The position numbers and the translations under genes are program-made. Shown here in pieces: positions 58,232 to 64,000 of a DNA stretch of 64,000 nucleotides (positions within the stretch are counted from its first letter, which is position 1; each line of letters starts with the position of its first letter). The DNA is from Nosema muscidifuracis (taxonomy: Eukaryota; Microsporidia; Nosematidae). The stretch is taken from positions 62,001 through 126,000 of the forward strand of contig JAIOKI010000027.1 of assembly GCA_028335825.1 (NCBI GenBank). Reading direction: 5' to 3'. The notes under the pieces are model-generated. The model worked only from the letters and a program-made list of their open reading frames with translations, was not told where the DNA came from and ran no database searches.

Positions 58232-58992
58232 AATAAACAAATGTTAATAAAAAACAGTCTTTTATTAATTTTAGTTATTCAGAAATATTTTTATGATTAT
58301 TTATTTTTTAATAAATTTAAATTAAAAAAAAATGTTAGTATCAGAAAATTTAAATTCTTTAGTAATAATCTTAATATCAGTTAAAATTCTAAACTATATA
58401 AAGTTGATTATTTATAAGCATCAAAAAAAGATATTTTTAAACATATGATAGAAAGAATATATTTTTAATGATATGAAACTATAATATGATAGAATATATT
58501 TTATATTATAAAATAACATATGATAGAAAAAGATATTTTATCATTATAAAGTAACATAAGAAAGAAAGAAAATATTTTATCATAATAAAACTATATTATA
58601 GAATATATTTTATCATAATAAAACAATAATATGATAGAATATATTTTATCATTATAAAATAACATAAGAAAGAAAATATTTAATTTAAATATATAAATAA
58701 TATGATGAAATATCAAAACAATCTTTTTATTTCAATATTAAAATTTAATATTTTTATTTAAAATCATACTTCTATAATGTTATTAAATAATAATTATGTC
58801 ATCACTATATCTTATTTTAAATATCTTTATGTTTAGAAGATTCACTCTTTAATAAAATATTATCAATGACGTAATAATTAATTTAATGATAAATATTTCT
58901 TATCAAAGAATAAAATATTCATTACAAATATTATTATAGTTTTTAATTAAATTAAATTAATTTTTTTATATTTTTATTTAATTTTTAATTTA
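58232..58992. repeat. Intergenic with irregular tandem array
   Basis: From about 58,440 to 58,690 there are several imperfect units built from TATGATAGAA(T)ATATTTTATCATTATAAAATAACATA. The remainder is AT-rich without features. Confidence 0.6.
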
Positions 58993-58996
58993 CCCC
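58993..58996 (+). promoter_or_regulatory. CCCC start signal
   Basis: TTTACCCCA directly before the ATG at 58,998. Confidence 0.5.
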
Positions 58997-58997
58997 A

Positions 58998-59828
58998 ATG
59001 GTATTGATACTTTCTCTATGGTTAGTTATTATTATAGTTTCTATATTATCAATATATTGTACAGAATTTCTTTTTGATTGTTCAGTATACACCAATCATC
59101 AATTTATAGTTATAGGATTAGGAATATCTTTATTTATTCATATTATAGTACAATTTAAGAAGAATACTGCTAACATTCTATGTTTTTTTACTAGTACACT
59201 TGTATTAATATTAATTTATTATTTATTAATTAATAGACAACTAGTTTATAAATTCGTTGTAAATGAGTCTTTTAAGATTAAAAAACCAATTAATAATGAA
59301 ATATTTGTTTATTATGTTATATCTACAACTAAACAAGATCAAAAAGTTATTGATATAAAACAAGAAATTGATAAATTAATTTCTAGTACCAAATCTAATA
59401 TAAAAAAAAGATCTAAAAATGAATGTGTAATGATAGAACATGATTTTACAAATATTGAATTCAAAAATGTTATCGATTATAATTCTTTTTGTAAGTCAAT
59501 AGATGAAATACATTTCTCTAAGTTTGGTAGTAAATTATGCTTTGTATTAAAAGTACCATGTAGTTATATTAAAAATATAAAACAAATTAATATATCAGAA
59601 AATGAAAATAATTGTTCTAGTCCTAAAACTTCTCATATTCCATCACCACCACCTCCTCCTCCAAAGAATAATCAGAATGAAAATTATTTACCAAAGAATT
59701 ATAACAATAGTAAAAAAAATAAAGAAGATAATCCTTTTGTAGATGATATAAAATTAACTTTTAGCAATGAACTTAAAAGTAAATTAGAAGAACGTAATAA
59801 AAGAAGAGATTTAATTATAAATAATTAA
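58998..59828 (+). CDS. Membrane protein with three N-terminal spans and a polyproline tail, 276 aa
   Basis: Not recognised. Three hydrophobic spans occupy the N terminus: about residues 2-20 (LILSLWLVIIIVSILSIY), 36-52 (FIVIGLGISLFIHIIVQF) and 58-78 (ANILCFFTSTLVLILIYYLL). A soluble region of about 115 residues with mixed helix and strand follows (YYVISTTKQDQKVIDIKQEI; EIHFSKFGSKLCFVLKVPC). A proline run (SPPPPPPKNN, about residues 216-225) and a charged tail follow; the tail contains DNPFVDDIKL, an NPF motif of the kind bound by EH-domain endocytic proteins, and ends LEERNKRRD. With three spans the N and C termini lie on opposite sides. The NPF and proline motifs suggest a cytosolic tail and a role in vesicle trafficking. 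That is inference. The start follows TTTACCCCA. Confidence 0.7.
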   Translation: MVLILSLWLVIIIVSILSIYCTEFLFDCSVYTNHQFIVIGLGISLFIHIIVQFKKNTANILCFFTSTLVLILIYYLLINRQLVYKFVVNESFKIKKPINNEIFVYYVISTTKQDQKVIDIKQEIDKLISSTKSNIKKRSKNECVMIEHDFTNIEFKNVIDYNSFCKSIDEIHFSKFGSKLCFVLKVPCSYIKNIKQINISENENNCSSPKTSHIPSPPPPPPKNNQNENYLPKNYNNSKKNKEDNPFVDDIKLTFSNELKSKLEERNKRRDLIINN

Positions 59829-59909
59829 TTATAAATAGTTAATTAAATTATATATATTTTATATATTCTTTATTTATTTTTAATGTAGTTATAAATTATT
59901 GTATTTTCA

Positions 59910-59987
59910 TTTATTATTATATTTTCATTGGTTCTTTTTTTAATTAATTTATATATTTTCATTGGTTCTTTTTTTAATTAATTTATA
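59910..59987 (+). repeat. Two copies of a 37-base repeat at a gene end
   Basis: TATATTTTCATTGGTTC followed by TTTTTTTAATTAATTTAT occurs twice in tandem. The second copy overlaps the stop codon of the MZT1-like gene (minus strand, stop at 59,983-59,985). Confidence 0.7.
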
Positions 59988-60162
59988 AATTATTATTATT
60001 ACCTTCTATTTCTAAATTTATATAATTAATTAAATTTACTAAATCATTTGGATTCATTCCTCCATCTAGCATCTTAGTCATACAATCTAAAATCTCTTCA
60101 TCTACATAATCAATACCCATTTCTTTAGAGAATTCTATAAACAAATTAATATTTTTATTCAT
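59983..60162 (-). CDS. MZT1: MOZART1-like gamma-tubulin complex protein, 59 aa
   Basis: Mitotic-spindle organising protein 1 binds the N-terminal region of gamma-tubulin complex proteins and is needed to recruit and activate microtubule nucleation at spindle poles. The 59-residue frame matches the family in length and pattern. A first helix (INLFIEFSKEMGI) is followed by a short link (DYVDEE), a second helix (ILDCMTKMLDGG) and the family hallmark GMNPNDLVNLINYINLE, which corresponds to G-(I/V)-NPEAL-x-x-VIKELR of MZT1. It is only as long as the domain itself and ends in an Asn run. The start is supported by AACCCCT directly before the ATG. The gene is too short for usual gene finders. It converges with the 276-aa gene and is divergent from the PQ-loop gene across 263 bases. 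Confidence 0.75.
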   Translation of the reverse strand: MNKNINLFIEFSKEMGIDYVDEEILDCMTKMLDGGMNPNDLVNLINYINLEIEGNNNNL

Positions 60163-60163
60163 A

Positions 60164-60167
60164 GGGG
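60164..60167 (-). promoter_or_regulatory. CCCC start signal of the MZT1-like gene
   Basis: On the minus strand AACCCCT lies one base before the ATG at 60,162, which helps validate this very short gene. Confidence 0.5.
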
Positions 60168-60189
60168 TTAAAAAATAAATAAATATTTT

Positions 60190-60330
60190 ATCAATTGAGA
60201 AATTACTTATTATTTAATATTTTAAAATTATTTGAATATTATAAAATTGACTATTTTCATTTGAGAAATTACTTTTTTTCTATATTCTTAAATTTCTTAT
60301 TATTCAATTGAGAAATTACTTGATTATTCA
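60190..60330 (+). repeat. Three copies of a TTGAGAAATTACTT element
   Basis: TCAATTGAGAAATTACTT or a close variant occurs at about 60,192, 60,257 and 60,303, in the shared upstream region of the MZT1-like and PQ-loop genes. It could be a tandem-duplication scar or a bound site. Confidence 0.5.
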
Positions 60331-60416
60331 ATTAATATTTTTAATTACATCCATTGATTTAAAATGTTTCAAATAATTTATATTTACGATCCAATAAATA
60401 TTTTTTTTATTTTGTA

Positions 60417-60420
60417 CCCC
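60417..60420 (+). promoter_or_regulatory. CCCC start signal of the PQ-loop gene
   Basis: TTGTACCCCAATTT directly before the ATG at 60,426. Confidence 0.5.
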
Positions 60421-60425
60421 AATTT

Positions 60426-61037
60426 ATGAAAGATCTTGAATTTATGTATACAATTCTCTTTACATTCTCTCCCATCATAGGATTCATTCCTCAAATTTAT
60501 ACTAACCAGATAGTCTTTCCAGAATTTCTTTCTGCATTGACTATTATAGCTAATGTACTTAAGATATACCATTTTAAAACTAAATCCTTCTTCTCAGTTA
60601 TTCCATTACAAGGATCATTTATTATTTTACTTCATTCTTGTTTAATGTACTGTAACAAGTCTATTTATTCTACTACAGAAGAAAAAATAATGAAAAGACT
60701 TCGTATTAGTTCTAAACAACTCTTTGTAGTATATATAGGTTTAATATCTCTTACAGTATATTTTATGGGTTTAGTTCTTAATACATATGAATTCTGTGGT
60801 CTTCTATCTTTAGTATTTGAAGTTAGTGTTAATTTTATACAACTTCTTATAGAAAAACAGAATAAAGGAATACTTGATGAAACTAAGAAGAGAAGATCTC
60901 AAAAAGAATTGTATTTGGTATGGATAGTAGGAGATATTTGTAGAATTCTATTTATGATGAGTGTAGAAACCCCTAAAGTTTATACTGCAGCATCTTTCAT
61001 TCAGTTAGGTATTGATGGATACTTATTGTACAATTAA
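60426..61037 (+). CDS. ANY1: PQ-loop membrane protein, SLC66A2/Any1-like, 203 aa
   Basis: A member of the PQ-loop family with the usual seven helices. The SLC66A2/Any1 branch sits in Golgi and endosome membranes and acts in phospholipid (scramblase) balance opposite flippases. Seen: first PQ motif in SPIIGFIPQIYTN (residues 15-27), FLSALTIIANVLKIYHF (37-53) and SFIILLHSCLMYC, then a charged loop (STTEEKIMKRLRISSKQL). The second half follows: LFVVYIGLISLTVYFMGLVL, then GLLSLVFEVSVNFIQLLIEKQNKG, where the second motif has FIQ in place of PQ, then LVWIVGDICRILFMM and FIQLGIDGYLLYN. WxxGDxxRxxFF and the IQLGIDGYLLY end match SLC66A2/Any1. Length is at the short end of the family (yeast Any1 about 400, human SLC66A2 271). 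The start follows ACCCCAATTT. Confidence 0.75.
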   Translation: MKDLEFMYTILFTFSPIIGFIPQIYTNQIVFPEFLSALTIIANVLKIYHFKTKSFFSVIPLQGSFIILLHSCLMYCNKSIYSTTEEKIMKRLRISSKQLFVVYIGLISLTVYFMGLVLNTYEFCGLLSLVFEVSVNFIQLLIEKQNKGILDETKKRRSQKELYLVWIVGDICRILFMMSVETPKVYTAASFIQLGIDGYLLYN

Positions 61038-61340
61038 AGGAGAATTAAATTTCTATAAGTAAAATAATTTAATAAAGATTATTTTATAAAAAATGGGTTT
61101 ATATTAATTGGTTAAAATAATTTAATTTAATAAAAGATAGATTTATAATAATTTGATGATGATTAATTTATTAAGAATGTATCTATATTAAGAATAATTT
61201 GTAATAGAAAGAATAATTATTTTATCATTCTTAAATTTCTTTCTTTTTTAACTAAAATAAAAAATATTTTTAATAATAAATTTTGCATAATTAATTAACA
61301 TACTAATTTGTAAAATCTAATCATTAATTATATAATTTAT
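61038..61340. other. Intergenic between convergent genes
   Basis: AT-rich; nothing recognised. Confidence 0.5.
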
Positions 61341-62237
61341 TTACATAAAATAACAAACTCTTGGATATTTTCCATTCTCAATTTTATATGAATTATTTTT
61401 AACATATTTCTCTCCATAAACATATCCATTAGAATAACAAACAGCCTTATTCTCTTCTGATATTGTCTCTTGAGTTCCTCTACATAAAATCACACTATGA
61501 TCTTTTCTATTAAAAGGTACTTCATTTCTTAATCCTATAAATACACAACTAGGACAAATATCTCTTGGATATTTATAACATATTCTTGTTTTAAAACTTA
61601 TCATCCCATACTCAATTTTCTTTTGTATTCTAGAATTACAAATACCAAATCCTTCTAGTAAAATATCTTCTAAATTTTCTTTTTGTTTAAATTTATCCTT
61701 AATTTTAATAATATTAACTAAATACTTTTTACAAAATTCATTTTTCTTTACAAATCTTAAACATTCCTTATCCATCTTTTTCATACAAAGATACAAAAAA
61801 TATTCTAATTTTATTTCATTCTCAATATCAAAATTCTTATAAATAATTCTATATTCCTTAAGAAAGTTTAGAATTGGTTCGTAATTAAAAGATCGGTATT
61901 CTTTAATTATATTACAAATATTTTGATAGAATAAAATATCACTATCTTGCTTATATTTATCAGATAACATTTTACTAGAATTGTAGCACATATTCACATT
62001 AAAAAATTCTATTAAATAAAAAATTAAGGAATCATAATTTTTTCTAAGATTTATCATTTTATCAATAGCTTGTATTTCATCAATTTTCCTATTAATCATA
62101 TCTTTAAGTTTTTCTAACTTATCATCCATATCAAATATCTTGTTCTGTTTTTCTAACATGAAAAGTTTTTCAATAGTTTTTTTTATGTATCTGATTATAT
62201 TCGCTTTTTTGATTTCTAAGATTATTGATAAATCCAT
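61341..62237 (-). CDS. GID9: GID/CTLH E3 ligase subunit, Gid9/MAEA-like, 298 aa
   Basis: Gid9/Fyv10 (MAEA in animals) pairs with Gid2/RMND5 through their RING-like domains to form the catalytic core of the GID/CTLH ubiquitin ligase. Seen in order: a helical N terminus, a LisH-like helix pair (LIFYLIEFFNVNMCYNSSKM, about 70-90), a CTLH-type segment (ILNFLKEYRIIYKNFDIENEIKLEYFLYL, about 120-150) and a CRA-like helical part. The C-terminal RING-like domain contains ICPSC (about 226), VILCRGTQETISEENKAVC (about 248-267) and SNGYVYGEKYV, ending CYFM. SNGYVYGEKYV corresponds to PNGYVYG of MAEA, and CYFM to the VYIM end. As in MAEA, the RING lacks a full set of zinc ligands. The N terminus is about 90 residues shorter than human MAEA (396). 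CCCC abuts ATG. Confidence 0.72.
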   Translation of the reverse strand: MDLSIILEIKKANIIRYIKKTIEKLFMLEKQNKIFDMDDKLEKLKDMINRKIDEIQAIDKMINLRKNYDSLIFYLIEFFNVNMCYNSSKMLSDKYKQDSDILFYQNICNIIKEYRSFNYEPILNFLKEYRIIYKNFDIENEIKLEYFLYLCMKKMDKECLRFVKKNEFCKKYLVNIIKIKDKFKQKENLEDILLEGFGICNSRIQKKIEYGMISFKTRICYKYPRDICPSCVFIGLRNEVPFNRKDHSVILCRGTQETISEENKAVCYSNGYVYGEKYVKNNSYKIENGKYPRVCYFM

Positions 62238-62241
62238 GGGG
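62238..62241 (-). promoter_or_regulatory. CCCC start signal of the Gid9-like gene
   Basis: ATACCCC abuts the ATG at 62,237 on the minus strand. Confidence 0.5.
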
Positions 62242-62269
62242 TATTTTTTTTAAATTCTTATATGATTTA

Positions 62270-62405
62270 ATTAAAATATTTATTTCTTATAATATTCAAA
62301 ATTATTTATTTCTTATAATATTCAAAAGTATTTATTTTTTAAATATTCAAAAGTATTTATTTCTTATAATATTCAAAAGTATTTATTTCTTAAAGATTTA
62401 ATTAG
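62270..62405 (+). repeat. About four copies of a 30-base AT-rich unit
   Basis: Units of the form TATTTATTTCTTATAATATTCAAA(A/G), some shortened, fill the 188-base spacer between two minus-strand genes. Confidence 0.7.
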
Positions 62406-62425
62406 TTTGTTTATTTCTTATATTT

Positions 62426-63499
62426 TCATAATTCTTCATAATTAATTTTCTTCTTTCTTTTTACTTGTTTAATTTTGTCTATATCAAGGACTATTTTATC
62501 TTTTTTAGATTTGTTGACATTTTCTGGTACAAATAATTCGTCCGTTTCTTTATTGGGAATTTGTGATTGAACTTCTTTCTTAGAATCTGTTAATGTATTT
62601 GAAAAAGAAGTTTGTGTTGATTTATTTGAATTTTCTAAAATCTCATTGTTTTTTTCTGTATTTAAATTAATTTTATCTTCTTTGACTATACTAGGAAAAT
62701 CTTTTAATATCAAATTTGGATTTATTCCATTTTTAATATTAAAATTCCTTTCATTCTTATTATTTTTTCTTTTATCTAATTTATTAGGACTTTCAATAAC
62801 TCCATTTTCTTTATCTTGTAAAATATTATCCTTTGATTTTCTTCTATTTATTCTTACTGCATTTTTAATAATATTGTTATTTTTATTATCTTTTAATATA
62901 TTTGGATTATTATCTCTTAATAGATTTGGATTATTGTCTTTAATAATATTATTTTTATTATCTCTTAAAATATTTGGATTATTATCTCTTATTAGATTTA
63001 AATTATTATCTCTTAATAGATTTGAATTATTAGCTTTAATAATATTATTTTTACTATCTTTTATAATATTACTTTTATTATCTTTCAATATATTACTTTT
63101 ATTATCTTTCAATATATTATTTTTATTATCTTTTAATATGTTTGGATTATTATTTTTAAATCTTTTATTATCATCATAACATTCTGTCTTATTCTTTCTA
63201 AGGAAAGTATCATACTTAACTCTATTTTCTAAATCTACTGAACTAAAATCACTTTCTTCTTGTCCTTTTATGTAACAAATATCACTTGAATTGAAATAAT
63301 TTTCTAAAGGTAAATCATCAAATATAATAAATTTATCTGATGTGTAAATGTACTCAATATAATATTTATGCTTAAAATAATGCATATAATACTTCTTAAT
63401 TTGTTTTATTAATTTATTGGTAGTATATGATGGTTCTAATGATAATATAAATCTTTTGTTTGTATCTGTAACTATTTTCAGCAAAAAGGAATTTCCCAT
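62426..63499 (-). CDS. UBL-like N-terminus with 7-residue Asn-rich repeats, 357 aa
   Basis: Not firmly recognised. Residues 1-80 have a ubiquitin-like (beta-grasp) pattern: FLLKIVTDTNKRFILSLEP, a helix TTNKLIKQIKKYYM, then YIEYIYTSDKFIIFDDLPL-x-x-YF and DICYIK. This order recalls UBL N-terminal domains such as coilin's. Residues 120-215 hold about twelve copies of a 7-8-residue unit of the type DNKNNI(I/L)K / DNNPNLLR, clearly a tandem DNA repeat. The rest is charged and disordered with basic stretches (RINRRKSKDN; SNKLDKRKNNKNER) and ends KQVKRKKKINYEEL. No signal peptide or membrane segment, so cytosolic or nuclear; the basic clusters favour nuclear. The start at 63,499 follows ATCCCTTTAA. 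What the UBL-like region binds is not visible. Confidence 0.65.
   Translation of the reverse strand: MGNSFLLKIVTDTNKRFILSLEPSYTTNKLIKQIKKYYMHYFKHKYYIEYIYTSDKFIIFDDLPLENYFNSSDICYIKGQEESDFSSVDLENRVKYDTFLRKNKTECYDDNKRFKNNNPNILKDNKNNILKDNKSNILKDNKSNIIKDSKNNIIKANNSNLLRDNNLNLIRDNNPNILRDNKNNIIKDNNPNLLRDNNPNILKDNKNNNIIKNAVRINRRKSKDNILQDKENGVIESPNKLDKRKNNKNERNFNIKNGINPNLILKDFPSIVKEDKINLNTEKNNEILENSNKSTQTSFSNTLTDSKKEVQSQIPNKETDELFVPENVNKSKKDKIVLDIDKIKQVKRKKKINYEEL
62860..63150 (-). repeat. 21-24-base coding tandem repeat
   Basis: About twelve in-frame units, each coding 7-8 residues of the DNN(P)N-I/L-I/L-K/R type, in the middle of the 357-aa gene. Confidence 0.75.
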
Positions 63500-63504
63500 T
63501 TAAA

Positions 63505-63507
63505 GGG
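63505..63507 (-). promoter_or_regulatory. CCC start signal of the 357-aa gene
   Basis: TATCCCTTTAA immediately before ATG on the minus strand, the same as at the family B gene ending at 25,070. Confidence 0.45.
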
Positions 63508-63754
63508 ATAAAAATATTTTTATGAAGCATAAAAATTGAGAAAAATATTTATAGTAAAAAAAGTTGGTGCATAAATTTAAAAAAATTAATTAAAAAAAAT
63601 TAAAAAAGAAACTAAAAATAAATTAAATTTTAATGAATAAGGAATTTATCTCCTTATTTTAATTATTAAGTTTTTATGTATATGTTTTTATTGGTTACTG
63701 ATCTTCCAATAAAAAATTATTTTTTATAAAACAATAAAGATCCTAAAAATTAAA

Positions 63755-64000
63755 ATGGGTCTGCTAAGAAAAGGTGATATTCTACCATGGGATATTCTAA
63801 AAAGATCTAAAGAAATTATTAAAAATAGAGGTATTAGTCAATTTATAAAAGTTTATTCAACTAATAAATTTAATATAACTAAAACAAGTGCGTTTGGTGA
63901 AGAACTTGAGCTTATAATACTCAAACATTCAGATAATAAATATAAACTGTTTTGTGGAAGTGAATCTATAATAGGAAAAACTGATTCTACATTTGTAGAA
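63755..64000 (+). CDS. GCLC: Glutamate-cysteine ligase catalytic subunit, N-terminal part
   Basis: Glutamate-cysteine ligase makes gamma-glutamylcysteine from glutamate and cysteine with ATP, the first step of glutathione synthesis, in the cytosol. Only the first 82 codons lie in the window; the frame is open to the right edge. The N terminus, MGLLRKGDILPWDILKRSKEII, aligns with the conserved eukaryotic start MGLL-x-x-G-x-P-L-x-W-x-x-x, and NRGISQFIKVYST with the HVRQHGI-x-QF-x-x-(I/V)Y segment. SAFGEELELIIL corresponds to KWGDEIEYMLV, and contains an acidic residue of the glutamate/metal-binding region. This is a strong family match although the rest cannot be seen. It follows the dense block and is divergent from the 357-aa gene across 255 bases. 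No C-run is seen before the ATG. Confidence 0.85.
   Translation, partial: MGLLRKGDILPWDILKRSKEIIKNRGISQFIKVYSTNKFNITKTSAFGEELELIILKHSDNKYKLFCGSESIIGKTDSTFVE

Noticed and set aside
62646-63179. 177-codon Leu/Phe-rich frame opposite the 357-aa gene
   Set aside because: Antisense of the Asn/Lys repeat; looks like a membrane protein only because of AT-rich composition.
1-64000. CRISPR array, bacterial operon or ribosome binding site
   Set aside because: The gene content, nucleoporin, MZT1-like protein and start-proximal C-runs show a eukaryotic genome; the tandem repeats lack the repeat-spacer pattern.

Overview
The window is very AT-rich, and its genes are intronless, short and compact with tiny spacers at the right end. 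Many start codons are preceded within about 12 bases by a C-run (CCC or CCCC, rarely GGG), which is the start-proximal signal described for microsporidia. The recognisable genes are eukaryotic and reduced: an Hsp110-type chaperone, an Nsp1/Nup62 nucleoporin, a 59-residue MOZART1-like protein, a PQ-loop membrane protein, a LisH-CTLH-RING GID subunit and the start of glutamate-cysteine ligase. I read this as a contig from a microsporidian with an expanded, Nosema-like genome. Genus is not determinable from the sequence alone.

Layout. Bases 1-48,000 are gene-poor, with roughly one gene per 3-5 kb. Almost every intact gene there is a lineage-specific, mostly secreted protein or a member of a local paralogue family. 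Three large secreted paralogues (528-552 aa) lie at 4,904, 19,191 and 43,993. Four cysteine-rich single-span membrane paralogues lie at 25,070, 31,625, 34,287 and 36,931. A broken fifth copy of that family lies at about 10,800. A 444-aa protein at 9,014 has a decayed relative at about 15,600-15,900. Between them are long stretches of decayed coding sequence, two non-LTR (LINE) reverse transcriptase remnants (about 7,500 and 47,900), two short solo LTRs (18,810 and 33,224) and a possible structured RNA at 21,170.

Bases 48,208-64,000 are a dense core block of eleven genes with spacers from about 150 bases to 1.3 kb, small tandem repeats in the spacers, and the housekeeping genes listed above. 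The change of style near 48 kb is abrupt and suggests a boundary between a core segment and a fast-evolving, effector-bearing, subtelomere-like segment.

Functionally, the right block covers protein folding (Hsp110), nuclear transport (Nup62), microtubule nucleation (MZT1), endomembrane lipid organisation (PQ-loop), ubiquitin-dependent degradation (GID9/MAEA) and thiol metabolism (GCL). The left block is probably host-interaction repertoire, but no member has a recognisable domain, so that role is inference from signal peptides, cysteine content and paralogy.
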